Source of the DNA: Sphingomonas folli | GTDB lineage: Bacteria; Pseudomonadota; Alphaproteobacteria; Sphingomonadales; Sphingomonadaceae | Reading direction: 5' to 3' | Assembly (NCBI RefSeq): GCF_019429525.1 | Contig: NZ_JAHXZL010000013.1 | Location: 62,001-126,000 of the forward strand | DNA length: 64,000 nucleotides | Shown: piece by piece, positions 33,117-40,869 of the stretch | Layout of the letters: every line of letters begins with the position of its first letter | How positions within the stretch are numbered: position 1 is the stretch's first letter | Position numbers and translations under genes: made by a program | The notes under the pieces: generated by a model | Told to the model about the DNA's origin: nothing | The model's database searches: none | What the model saw: the letters and a program-made list of their open reading frames with translations, nothing else

Positions 33117-33173
33117 TGCGGTCCTCCTGCCCGGCGGAAGTGCCGGGAATAGGAGGGTTCTCGCGGGCAATCG

Positions 33174-33214
33174 GCCGCTTGTCGGCCGGAGTGGCCGCTA
33201 ATTAGCCGCTAATT
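33174..33214. promoter_or_regulatory. Phased repeats upstream of the AlpA-like gene
   Basis: gccgctaatt occurs at 33194-33203 and 33205-33214, exactly 11 bp apart, with a third partial copy gccgctt at 33174-33180, 20 bp further left. One copy per helical turn suggests a protein covering one DNA face, probably the AlpA-like protein or the integrase/excisionase complex. The segment lies between the gene at 33222 and the AlpA-like start. Confidence 0.5.
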
Positions 33215-33221
33215 GGCTCTG

Positions 33222-34007
33222 CTATTTGCCGGAGCGCCGGCGCTGGTTCTCCCGCTCGATGGCCTGGAACACCGGAGCGATATGCTCTCGCACAACACTC
33301 ACGCCCGGCCCGTCCGATCCAGTTTTGTCAGCATGCCACTTCATAGCCCATCGCTCAACGTCGGCTTGCGTGCCGATCGAGTCCAAGCCGTCCTGATCGG
33401 CAACGCGTACCAGTTCGGCCATCATGCCGATCCAGTCCCACTTCCCTTTTGGTCCGCGCTTCGCGCCCGTAGGAGCGGAACTGGTATTTGGACGCCCAGC
33501 GTCGATCGATTGACCGTCGCGAAGTCGGACAACATCCTCGGCGCTCACGTTGACGGAACGCCAATACCGATCGTCACCTTGTGGGGCGGGTGCCAAGCCA
33601 ATCAGGTCGTTGCTATAAGTAAGCTCTCGAAAGTCGAGGCCGGTGAGATACGTCGGCTTGGCATCCACGTACGCGGTGATCTCGCCGTCCTTCAATCCGA
33701 GCAGTAAGGCGCGAGTACCACCATCGATTGATAGGCACCGTTCTCCTGAAGCCCGCCGCTCATCAAGTTCCTTCGACATATGTACGAACGCTGCCTGCGC
33801 TGCGTTCGAGTGAGGCAATGCGTTTGGATGCGGGCACCAAGTAGCAGCTTTTTTGACCAGTTCTCGATCGCCAGAGGCCAGGTAGGCAATCGCTTGAAGT
33901 AAATTCCAGCGCTTGTCTTGTGCTCTCTCATCTCGCGCGAGCTGCTCCCAGCTTGCGCTCATGTGCTTCTCGAACGATGCTATTCGTTCGCTGGTCGTAT
34001 CGTCCAT
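33222..34007 (-). CDS. Element protein of unknown function downstream of integrase
   Basis: 261 residues; ATG 34007 has GGGAGG 8 nt upstream. The N-terminal region is helical (SERIASFEKHMSASWEQLAR), the middle is a mixed domain with DGEITAYVDAKPTYLTGLDF. The C-terminal 80 residues form a separate module (GPKGKWDWIGMMAELVRVAD and later SVVREHIAPVFQAIERE) that I have seen at the ends of other alphaproteobacterial element proteins, probably a helical DNA-binding or capping domain. Situated between integrase and AlpA-like genes. GC is lower than in the operon to its left. Confidence 0.6.
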   Translation of the reverse strand: MDDTTSERIASFEKHMSASWEQLARDERAQDKRWNLLQAIAYLASGDRELVKKAATWCPHPNALPHSNAAQAAFVHMSKELDERRASGERCLSIDGGTRALLLGLKDGEITAYVDAKPTYLTGLDFRELTYSNDLIGLAPAPQGDDRYWRSVNVSAEDVVRLRDGQSIDAGRPNTSSAPTGAKRGPKGKWDWIGMMAELVRVADQDGLDSIGTQADVERWAMKWHADKTGSDGPGVSVVREHIAPVFQAIERENQRRRSGK

Positions 34008-34038
34008 AATGCGCCTCCCAGCGCGTCCATAGATCGAA

Positions 34039-34091
34039 GGGGCGGCAGACTGGGTGGAAACCAGCCGTTCGGGAGCTACCCTAGCCGCCCC
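34039..34091 (-). ncRNA. Structured RNA-like element between integrase and downstream genes
   Basis: 53 nt closed by an 8-bp GC stem (ggggcggc with gccgcccc) enclosing two small hairpins: ctgg/ccag and ggg/ccc. It lies 4 nt after the integrase stop and 31 nt before the next start, on the strand of both genes. There is no T tract, so it is not a plain terminator. Its position and compact multi-stem form recall the int-alpA RNA motif reported by comparative genomics beside integrase and alpA genes; that match is from memory and needs a covariance search. Confidence 0.5.
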
Positions 34092-34095
34092 AGCA

Positions 34096-35334
34096 TCACG
34101 CCCGCCGAGTGGCGAGCGGGATCACGTTCGTGCCGTCACTGCCGGCAAGAACCTTACGGATGTGTTCGCCCCACGCGTCCAGTGCCGACCGTTTCTCCTC
34201 GGTCCACTCATGCCGCTGGTAGACGCCGGCGACGCCTGATCTGGATCCGGATAGGTGGTTGAGCACAGCCTCGGTCACCTCGAAGCGCACACCCAGCCGC
34301 TGAAGGCCAGTGGCGAGTGTCCGCCGCAGGTCATGGAGGCGCCAAGGCGCTAGCGGCTCATCGCCGTCTTTCGCCAGGACAGCGTCGAGCTTGTCCTTGC
34401 CCCTGGAGTGCGCGGTGAATGAACCACCCTTGCCGGTGGTGAATACGGCGCCGCGCTTCGGCCACTTCTCGCCGCCGGCTAGCTCGTTCAACACCGCCAC
34501 CGCGAGCTCGCAAAGCGGCACGTCGTGAGGCTCTCCATTTTTCGTGCGCGGGCCAGGGAGGCGCCATAGCTTGGCCGGTCGGTTCAGCTCCTGCCACGTG
34601 AGCCCCGTCACCTCCTCGCGTCGCTGCCCTGTAAGGATGAGCAGGCGTACAATCGGACCAAAGCAGCGATGGCACGACTGCGCAGCGTTCCAGACACGCC
34701 GCAGTTCGTCGTCAGTGAGCCAACGGTCTCGAGCCCTAACCGGCGGCGGCGTCTCCATCCCATCCATAGGGGAGCGCTCAAGATCGCCTCGGCTGATGGC
34801 CCATTTGAACAGGCGGCGTAGAATGGCGAAGGTATTGCGCCGACCAGCCTGCTGCTCGGCCGGCATTGCGTCGAACACCGCTACGACGTCAGCGCGCGTG
34901 ATTGCCGGCAGAGCCTTGCTCCCGAGGGCGGGAACGGCGTGGAGTCGCAAGGAGCGCTCGACGAGACCGCGCCAGCCATCACCCTCACAGGCAGCATGGA
35001 AGCGAGCCGCGTAGGCTTTGAACGACAACTCGACGCTCTCACGGCGGCGGCGCTTGTCGTCGTCGACTGGGTCGGTCCCTTGCGACACCAGAACACCGAG
35101 GCGCTTAGCTTCTACGCGGGCGTTCGTCGCGGTCCAGGACCCGTGCTTCCCGATCGTATAGCGCTTGGTCTTCGCCTCACGCCCGCCTAGCCGATACTGA
35201 TAGACATAGGTGACGGCGCCGGCCGGGGTGATCTTCACCCCGAACCCCTTCACCTCATCATCCCACAGGAAGCCAACCGTCGTGCTCGGCTTGAGCGCGT
35301 CGACCGTCCTCTTGCTGATGTTGCCCGTCGCCAC
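34096..35334 (-). CDS. int: P4-type tyrosine integrase
   Basis: 412 residues, normal for this family. Residues 1-90 are the arm-binding DUF4102-like domain (MATGNISKRTVDALKPST; VKGFGVKITPAG), 95-190 the core-binding helices, and 205-400 the catalytic domain: Arg238 in TGQRREEV, His334/Arg337 in LHDLRRT, His360 in LNHLSG and the nucleophile Tyr372 in VYQRH. The gene lies 130 nt inside attR, which fits its role in recombining the 19-bp core within trmB. Transcribed away from attR towards the AlpA-like gene. All catalytic residues are present, so it should be active. Confidence 0.94.
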   Translation of the reverse strand: MATGNISKRTVDALKPSTTVGFLWDDEVKGFGVKITPAGAVTYVYQYRLGGREAKTKRYTIGKHGSWTATNARVEAKRLGVLVSQGTDPVDDDKRRRRESVELSFKAYAARFHAACEGDGWRGLVERSLRLHAVPALGSKALPAITRADVVAVFDAMPAEQQAGRRNTFAILRRLFKWAISRGDLERSPMDGMETPPPVRARDRWLTDDELRRVWNAAQSCHRCFGPIVRLLILTGQRREEVTGLTWQELNRPAKLWRLPGPRTKNGEPHDVPLCELAVAVLNELAGGEKWPKRGAVFTTGKGGSFTAHSRGKDKLDAVLAKDGDEPLAPWRLHDLRRTLATGLQRLGVRFEVTEAVLNHLSGSRSGVAGVYQRHEWTEEKRSALDAWGEHIRKVLAGSDGTNVIPLATRRA

Positions 35335-35454
35335 CGACCACCCTCCTGGTAATCACCTGGCAATCACCGTAGCGGGATGTGGCGGGAACGGCAAGGGAAC
35401 AGCGGGAACTCAGGTCTGGCGACGGCGAGGCGAGTATCGCAAGCCTTGGAGGCG

Positions 35455-36135
35455 TCAATCGCGAACGTACCTGAAATACCAGACCTCGTGCCCCTGGCGT
35501 CGCGCCTTGCGCTCGTAGCGCGTCTCGGGCCAGTCGGCGGGGCGCTCGAGGAAGTCCGCGGGCGACGCCGCGGTCCAGCTGAAGTCGCGGCGCTGGTCCA
35601 TGATCATCATCGCCCAGCGGCAATAGGTCGGGTCGTCGGTGCCCAGCCGGAACTCGGCGCCTGGCCTCAGCTTGCGCGCGATCAGGTCGAGCGGGCCGTG
35701 GTTCATCATGCGGCGCTTGGCGTGGCGCGCCTTGGGCCAGGGATCGGGGTGGAGCAGGTAGACCCGGTCGAGCGACCCGTCGGGCAGCCGCTCCACCGCC
35801 TCGAGCGCGTCGCCCATGTGGATCCGCACGTTCGCCAGCGCGCGGTCGCGGACATGGCCCAACGCGCCGACCACGCCGTTGAGGAAAGGCTCGCAGCCGA
35901 TGAAGCCGGTGCCCGGCGCCGCCTCCGCCTGGGCGGCGAGATGCTCGCCCGCGCCGAAGCCGATCTCGAGCTGGAGCGGGCGGTCGTCGCCGAACAGGAC
36001 GCGCGAGTCGAGCGCGCCGCTCTCGGGCAGCGCCAGCCGCGGTAGCAGTTCCTCCACCAGCGCGGCCTGGCCGGCGCGCAGCGCGTGGCCCTGGCGGCGG
36101 CCGTAGAGGCGCCGGATCGTTGTGGGATCGTTCAT
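35455..36135 (-). CDS. trmB: tRNA (guanine-N7)-methyltransferase, 3' end remade by the element
   Basis: 226 residues from ATG 36135. TrmB methylates G46 of tRNAs with SAM. Seen: LEIGFGAGEHL (SAM motif I), FIGCEPFLNGV, VRIHMGDALE, the signature LLHPDPWPKARHAKRRM and the C-terminal GTDDPTYCRWAM. The last codons run into attR: WYFRYV is encoded by the 19-bp core, and the final Asp and stop codon (35455-35457) come from the element. At attL the displaced original end reads ..YVRG-stop. The enzyme is thus complete with one changed terminal residue. Confidence 0.93.
   Translation of the reverse strand: MNDPTTIRRLYGRRQGHALRAGQAALVEELLPRLALPESGALDSRVLFGDDRPLQLEIGFGAGEHLAAQAEAAPGTGFIGCEPFLNGVVGALGHVRDRALANVRIHMGDALEAVERLPDGSLDRVYLLHPDPWPKARHAKRRMMNHGPLDLIARKLRPGAEFRLGTDDPTYCRWAMMIMDQRRDFSWTAASPADFLERPADWPETRYERKARRQGHEVWYFRYVRD
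35465..35483. repeat. attR, 19-bp core
   Basis: acgtacctgaaataccaga, identical to 11422-11440 and lying inside the last codons of trmB. The element side is the integrase side. Confidence 0.92.
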
Positions 36136-36192
36136 GCAGCGCCGCCTATCGCCTCGCGCGCCAAAACGGAACGTGGGAAACGGAGGACGATG

Positions 36193-36972
36193 ATGCGGGC
36201 GTGGCTGATCGGCGCGGCGGTGGCGGGGCTCACGGCGGGGATGGCGGCGCTGCCGGGCGCGGGCACGGCGCAGCTGCGCGCGCTCGGCGCGGTGTCGATG
36301 CAGCGCGTCGACGGCGCGTGGAAGCCGGCCGCCTTCCTGTGCGATTCGACCGATCGCGACTGGGCGATCGCCATGTCCCCGCCCGAGCGCGACGGCCAGG
36401 TGACACTCACCAGCTACGCCAAGCCCGGGCTGGCGACACACCGCGCGACGGTGCGCGTCGGCCAGAGCGACGCGGGCATGGGGCATGTCTGGTACACGCT
36501 GTCCAACGCCGCCGGGCGCGCGGTCGGCGCGGTGGAGACGGTCAACCCGCAGATGGTCGAACCCGGCGCGACCACGCCGACGGTGGTGTCGCTGCGCTAC
36601 GGCCCGACCACCAGCCAGTGCCGCTTCGCCGCGCAGACGCGCGTGCTGGGGGTCACCGCCAGGCGCTCGGTCCAGGTCACCGGCGACCCGCGCGGCGGCT
36701 ATCGCTACCGCAGCTACAACCACGACGCCGAGCTCGGCGCGGTCGACGTCCCCTGGGGCGGGCGCGACACGCGCGCCTCGACGACGATCGACGGCGGCCG
36801 CGTGATCGACTCGTCGCGCGAGCGGCGCACCTATCAGTTCGAGCGCGACGGCTTCGTCTATCGCGTGATCGCCTCGCTGGAGCCCGCGCAGGGCGGCGGC
36901 GCGGTTCAGGTGTGGCGCGACGGGCGGCTACTGCTGGAGGAGCCCTTCGCGGCCTATACCGCGGCGGGGTGA
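36193..36972 (+). CDS. Periplasmic hypothetical protein
   Basis: 259 residues from ATG 36193, GGAGG being best spaced for it; ATG 36190 is also possible. A signal peptide (MRAWLIGAAVAGLTAGMAAL, cut near GTAQ) leads into a beta-rich protein with two cysteines (FLCDST; SQCRF) about 100 residues apart. VSMQRVDGAWKPAAFLCDST and the C-terminal RDGFVYRVIASLEPAQGGGA followed by VQVWRDGRLLLEEP are notable blocks. I do not recognise a family; it looks like a sphingomonad-specific envelope protein. Divergent from trmB with 57 nt between starts. Confidence 0.65.
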   Translation: MRAWLIGAAVAGLTAGMAALPGAGTAQLRALGAVSMQRVDGAWKPAAFLCDSTDRDWAIAMSPPERDGQVTLTSYAKPGLATHRATVRVGQSDAGMGHVWYTLSNAAGRAVGAVETVNPQMVEPGATTPTVVSLRYGPTTSQCRFAAQTRVLGVTARRSVQVTGDPRGGYRYRSYNHDAELGAVDVPWGGRDTRASTTIDGGRVIDSSRERRTYQFERDGFVYRVIASLEPAQGGGAVQVWRDGRLLLEEPFAAYTAAG

Positions 36973-37058
36973 GCGACGGGGAAGGCCGCGACGTCGCGCA
37001 ACCCGCGCCCTCCCGCGACCGTTAGCGCCCGCGACGGACAACAGGCGGGAGCGGCGTG

Positions 37059-37682
37059 ATGGGCAAGAAGAAAGCGGTGAAGAAGGCCGCCGCGCGCGAG
37101 CATGACGCGCTCGCGCCGGTGCGCGCGCTCGCCGACAGTGCCCCGGTGCGCGCGCTCACCCCGCTCGCCAAGGCGACCGACGAGCCGCCGCTGCTCGCGC
37201 TCGGCCTCGGCACGCTCGCGCTCGGCGCGATGCTGCGCCGGCCCGCCATGGCGCGCAGCGGCGCGCGGATGGTGGCCAGCCACCTGCTGGCCACCGGGCT
37301 CAAGACGGTGATGAAGGCCAGCGTCGACCGCGCCCGCCCCAACGCCGCCGGCGACCGCCCGACGCTGGAGAAGGGTCACGGCACCGACGACAGCGCGCGC
37401 AACGCTTTCCCCTCGGGCCACACCGCGGGCGCGGTGGCGATCGCGGAGGCGGTGCGTCACGAGGCGCCGGGCGCGACCGTGCCGGCGCGACTCGCCGCCG
37501 GCGCGGCGGGGGCGCTGCAGGTGACCCGCGGGGCGCATTACGCCAGCGACGTGGTGGCCGGCGCCGCGATCGGCTGGCTCTCCGAGCGGCTGGCGAGCTG
37601 GGCGATGGCGGCGGCGGGCGGCGCGGTCTCGCGTCGCACCGAGCGGCGCGCCGAGGCGGAGGCGGAGGCGCATCCGAGCTGA
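37059..37682 (+). CDS. PAP2-family phosphatase
   Basis: 207 residues from ATG 37059. The three phosphatase motifs are present: KASVDRARP (KxxxxxxRP), FPSGHTAG (PSGH) and TRGAHYASD (the SRxxxxxHxxxD motif with Thr for Ser). Hydrophobic segments include LLALGLGTLALGAML and the region near SDVVAGAAIGWLSERL, in keeping with a membrane-associated enzyme that removes phosphate from lipid substrates such as phosphatidate or undecaprenyl pyrophosphate. The Lys-rich N-terminus (GKKKAVKKAAAR) is unusual. Monocistronic. Confidence 0.82.
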   Translation: MGKKKAVKKAAAREHDALAPVRALADSAPVRALTPLAKATDEPPLLALGLGTLALGAMLRRPAMARSGARMVASHLLATGLKTVMKASVDRARPNAAGDRPTLEKGHGTDDSARNAFPSGHTAGAVAIAEAVRHEAPGATVPARLAAGAAGALQVTRGAHYASDVVAGAAIGWLSERLASWAMAAAGGAVSRRTERRAEAEAEAHPS

Positions 37683-37809
37683 GCTGAGCCAGCCCTCCGC
37701 CGCGCGCGCGGGCGCGGCCGGGGCGGACGCCGCGCGCCGGCCCTGCCTGGCTCCTGGATCCCCCCGCGCGCGGCTCGCTCGCGGGACCGCTGCCGCGCGC
37801 TCGGTCGCC

Positions 37810-38460
37810 TCAGCCCGCGCGGAGCGCCAGCGCGCGCTCGAACACTGCCTCGAGCATCGCCGGGGTCAGCCGACCCGTCTGCTGGTTGTAGCGCGAGCAA
37901 TGATAGCTATCGAGCACCACGCGCCCGTCGGGCAGGCGATGCTCGGCGCCGTGGGCGAAGCGGGCCTTGGGCAGCCGCCCGCCGAGCGCCTTGATCGCCG
38001 ACTGGTGCGCCAGCTGCCCCAGCGCCACGAACACCCGCGCCGCGGGCAGCGCCGCCGCGCCCGCGGCGAGGAACGGGCGGCACGCGCGCGCCTCCTCGGG
38101 GCTGGGCTTGTTCTCGGGCGGCAGGCAGCGCACCGCGTTGAGGATCAACGCGCCGTCGAGCGCCGCCGCCTCCCCGTCCGAACCGGCGACCGCGAGGCCG
38201 AGCCGCGCCAGCGTCGCGAACAGCAGCGCGCCCGCGGCGTCGCCGGTGAAGGCGCGGCCGGTGCGGTTGGCGCCGTTCCGCCCCGGGGCGAGCCCGACGA
38301 TCACCAGCCACGCGCCCGGGTCGCCCAGCGCGGGCACGGGCGCGTTCCACCACTCGGGCTGCTCGGCGCGCAGCCGCTCGCGCAGCGCCACGAGGCGCGG
38401 GCAGCGCGGGCAGTCGCGCGGCGGCTCGGTCGCGGCGAGCGGGGAGGGTGCCAAGTCCAT
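37810..38460 (-). CDS. Uracil-DNA glycosylase, family 5 (UdgB-like)
   Basis: 216 residues from ATG 38460. Cysteines of the iron-sulfur cluster are seen in CPRCPRL, and further ones in NAVRCLPP and YHCSRYN. Motif A is VGLAPGRNGANRTGRAFTGD, lacking the catalytic Asp/Asn of families 1 and 4 as expected for family 5, and the C-terminal block is DSYHCSRYNQQTGRLTPAM. The enzyme excises uracil and other deaminated bases from DNA. It starts only 23 nt from folK on the opposite strand, so promoters must overlap. Confidence 0.85.
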   Translation of the reverse strand: MDLAPSPLAATEPPRDCPRCPRLVALRERLRAEQPEWWNAPVPALGDPGAWLVIVGLAPGRNGANRTGRAFTGDAAGALLFATLARLGLAVAGSDGEAAALDGALILNAVRCLPPENKPSPEEARACRPFLAAGAAALPAARVFVALGQLAHQSAIKALGGRLPKARFAHGAEHRLPDGRVVLDSYHCSRYNQQTGRLTPAMLEAVFERALALRAG

Positions 38461-38483
38461 CGCGGTGCGATAGGCGCGGCGGC

Positions 38484-38984
38484 ATGGAGCGAGCAAGCGA
38501 CGCGCAACGCTATCTGATCGGTGTCGGCAGCAACCGACGCGGCCGCCACGGCGCGCCGCGCGCGGAGGTGGCGGCGGCGCTGGCGCTGCTCGGTGGCGCC
38601 GCGGCGCCGATCCGCGCCAGCGCCCCGCTCGGTCCCTCGACGCGAACCTTCGCCAACAGCGCCGCGCTGATCGCCAGCGCGGAGCCGCCCGAGGCGCTGC
38701 TCGCGCGGCTGAAGGCGATCGAGCGCGCCTTCGGCCGGCGCCGCGGGCGACGCTGGGGCGCGCGCGTGATCGACCTCGACGTGATCCTGTGGTCGGGCGG
38801 GCGGTGGCGCTCGCCGCGGCTGGAGATCCCGCACCCGGCCTATCGCGCGCGCGCCTTCGTGCTGGCGCCCGCCGCGGCGCTGGCGCCGCGCTGGCGCGAC
38901 CCGGCGAGCGGGCGGACGCTGCGCCAGCTCCATGCCCGGTTGACCAAGCCGCGCGCGGTGCCTAGGCCGACGCGCACCGCGTGA
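38484..38984 (+). CDS. folK: HPPK, 6-hydroxymethyl-7,8-dihydropterin pyrophosphokinase
   Basis: 166 residues from ATG 38484. HPPK transfers pyrophosphate from ATP to hydroxymethyl-dihydropterin in folate synthesis. Conserved features: YLIGVGSN at the start, TFANSAALI, RRWGARVIDLDVILWSGG (the R(W/G)xxxDLDIL block with metal-binding Asp pair) and IPHPAYRARAFVLAPAAALA. It is somewhat divergent from enterobacterial FolK, as usual in sphingomonads. tRNA-Lys begins directly after its stop codon. Divergent from the uracil-DNA glycosylase with only 23 nt between start codons. Confidence 0.85.
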   Translation: MERASDAQRYLIGVGSNRRGRHGAPRAEVAAALALLGGAAAPIRASAPLGPSTRTFANSAALIASAEPPEALLARLKAIERAFGRRRGRRWGARVIDLDVILWSGGRWRSPRLEIPHPAYRARAFVLAPAAALAPRWRDPASGRTLRQLHARLTKPRAVPRPTRTA

Positions 38985-39060
38985 GGGTCCGTAGCTCAGT
39001 CGGTAGAGCAAGCGACTTTTAATCGAGAGGTCCCGGGTTCGAGCCCCGGCGGACCCACCA
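38985..39060 (+). tRNA. tRNA-Lys (anticodon UUU)
   Basis: 76 nt including the encoded CCA. Acceptor GGGTCCG pairs perfectly with CGGACCC; D arm GCTC/GAGC; anticodon loop CTTTTAA with anticodon TTT; T arm CCGGG-TTCGAGC-CCCGG. Discriminator A. It starts immediately after the folK stop codon. Confidence 0.95.
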
Positions 39061-39151
39061 CGCGGCACCCGCGCCACCGTCCGCCGCTGGGTACGAAGCC
39101 GCCGCTGGCGAGCGGCTCCCACAGCGACGACGCGTTTCGCCCGTCGCTCGG

Positions 39152-40174
39152 TCAGCGAGCGGCCGGCGCGATCGCGGTCCGCAGCGCCGCGAAGAAGGTC
39201 TCGGGATCCTCCACCTGCGGCGCGTGGCCCAGCGCATCGAGCCGCACCAGACGCGCGCCGGGGATCCGCGCCACCGCCTGCTCCGCCGCCTGCGGCACGG
39301 TGCGGATCGCGGCGCGCGTCGCGGGCGGCGCGGTGCCGGCGCGAAAGGCGGTGAGGTCGCGCTGCCCGATCAGCAGCACGGTGGGGACCGTCAGCCGCGG
39401 CAGCTCGGCCGCGACGGGCTGGGTCTGGATCATGTCGGACAGCCGCGCCTGCGCGTCGCGCACCCGGTCGCCGTCCGCCCCGGCATATTGCCCGGCCAGC
39501 ATCGCCACCCAGCGATCATAGGCGGGGCGCCAGCTGCCGTGATAGTAATTGCGGAGCTGATAGGCCTTGATCGTCGCCGCGCTGGTCTTCGCCTCCTCCG
39601 CGCGCAGCGTGCCGAGATCGGCATAAGGCACGCCCTCGGCGAGCGTGTCGTTGAGCCCGAGCGGGTTGACCAGCACCAGGCGCGCGACCCGGTCGGGGAA
39701 GAGCAATGCGAAGCGGGCGGCGAGCACGCCGCCGGTGGAATGGCCGACGAGCACCACCCTGCCCGTCCCCGCGCGCTCCAGCAGCGCGCGGGTCAGCGTC
39801 GCCATGGCGTGGAAGCTATACTGATAGCCCGCGGGCTTGGACGATTTGCAGAAGCCGATCTGGTCGGGTGCGATCACGCGATATCCCGCCGCGGCGAGCC
39901 GCCTCGCGGTGTCGTACCAGGTCGCCGCGCAGAAGTTCTTGCCGTGGAGCAGCACCACGGTCGTGCCGTTGGCCGCCGCGGACGGCGGCACGTCGAGATA
40001 GGCCATCCGCACGCGCGATCCCTGCGAGTCGGCGACGAACCAATGCACCGGCGCCGGATAAGCGAAGCGCTCCAGGTCCGCGCCGAGCGCGACGTCGCGC
40101 GCGGACGCGCCAGCGGGGACGAGCGCGAGGGCGGGCGCGAGGCAGAGCGCGGCGGCGAGGAAGCGGTGCGACAT
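39152..40174 (-). CDS. Secreted alpha/beta hydrolase
   Basis: 340 residues from ATG 40174. Signal peptide: MSHRFLAAALCLAPALALVP with cut after ASA. Alpha/beta hydrolase landmarks are the oxyanion loop VLLHGKNFCAATWYD, the nucleophile elbow VGHSTGGVLA and the final GHAPQVEDPE carrying the catalytic His; the acid is probably in LLIGQRDLTAF. Substrate unknown (esterase, epoxide- or lactone-hydrolase type). Single gene, convergent with tRNA-Lys. The open frame extends upstream past the ATG but without coding character. Confidence 0.8.
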   Translation of the reverse strand: MSHRFLAAALCLAPALALVPAGASARDVALGADLERFAYPAPVHWFVADSQGSRVRMAYLDVPPSAAANGTTVVLLHGKNFCAATWYDTARRLAAAGYRVIAPDQIGFCKSSKPAGYQYSFHAMATLTRALLERAGTGRVVLVGHSTGGVLAARFALLFPDRVARLVLVNPLGLNDTLAEGVPYADLGTLRAEEAKTSAATIKAYQLRNYYHGSWRPAYDRWVAMLAGQYAGADGDRVRDAQARLSDMIQTQPVAAELPRLTVPTVLLIGQRDLTAFRAGTAPPATRAAIRTVPQAAEQAVARIPGARLVRLDALGHAPQVEDPETFFAALRTAIAPAAR

Positions 40175-40359
40175 GATCGGGTGAACCGTCGGACGGTGCG
40201 GGATATCCGCGGGAGAGCGGAGGGCGAGCAGACGGCCGTGCTCCGGCGCTCGCCGGCGCGCGGGCGCGCTGCCGGCCGGCCCGCCCGCTAGTCTGGGGTG
40301 AGATCCATCCGAGCCGGACCGGGCTCCGGCGCAGGCCGGAGGGCGTCGAGGATCATGGC

Positions 40360-40659
40360 CTAGCTCGCGCGCTCGTCCCGGAGCAGCGCGGTGGTGATCG
40401 CGCGCGCCTCGTCCTCGGTCGGACCCGCGGCGGCGACGCGTCCGGCGCGGCGGTACCAATAGGCGGCGTTGGCGTCGTCACCCTCGAGGCGGTGGAGCCA
40501 GGCGTGGACCCAGGCACCCGCGGCGCTCAGGTCATCCTGCGCGATCGCGTGCGCCGCCTCCCACTCGCCGCGCGCGCCATGCCACAGCGCGCGGAGCAGC
40601 CCGCCGGCCGCGGGTGGTTGGTCGCGATGGAGGAGCGTGAGCGCGGCGTCGTCGGTCAT
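40360..40659 (-). CDS. Small conserved hypothetical protein
   Basis: 99 residues, helical. GLLRALWHGARGEWEAAHAI, WVHAWLHRLEGDDANAAYWY and RRAGR form a pattern I know from many alphaproteobacterial small proteins, reminiscent of one or two TPR-like hairpins. Cytoplasmic, function unknown. GGAG-type site before the ATG is not obvious. Flanked by intergenic repeats of the ccggcg/cgccgg type. Confidence 0.65.
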   Translation of the reverse strand: MTDDAALTLLHRDQPPAAGGLLRALWHGARGEWEAAHAIAQDDLSAAGAWVHAWLHRLEGDDANAAYWYRRAGRVAAAGPTEDEARAITTALLRDERAS

Positions 40660-40869
40660 GGGGCGATCCTGGCGAAGGGCGGCGGCCGTGGCTAGGCCGG
40701 TCGATGATCCGATCCTCTGCTACGAGGTGCGCTGGCAAGGCGGTGGATGATCCGCCGCCGCACTACCCACCGCGACACGCGACACTCCTCGGCCGGCCCT
40801 TCGCGCCGTCCCCACCTCGCGCGCGCGGGGACGAGCCGGAACGCGGCCGGTCTCACGCGGTGAAGCCCG

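Larger units (their letters stand above)
11422..35483. mobile_element. 24-kb integrative element (prophage-derived or satellite) in the 3' end of trmB
   Basis: Bounded by perfect 19-bp direct repeats acgtacctgaaataccaga at 11422-11440 and 35465-35483, with a P4-type tyrosine integrase whose gene lies directly inside the right repeat. Repeat-to-repeat length is 24,043 bp. Content: integrase, AlpA-like regulator, primase, ATPase, DUF5681, repressor-like proteins, three P22-type ejection-protein homologues, small coupled phage genes, toxin-antitoxin pair, tRNA-like gene and accessory cargo. Several segments (11.8-12.8, 22.4-23.4, 27.5-28.3 kb) have visibly lower GC than the chromosome. No terminase, portal, capsid or tail gene was recognised. 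Confidence 0.92.

Noticed and set aside
35335..35464. Possible small gene between integrase and attR
   Set aside because: No frame with a start signal; the segment more likely holds the integrase promoter and arm sites.
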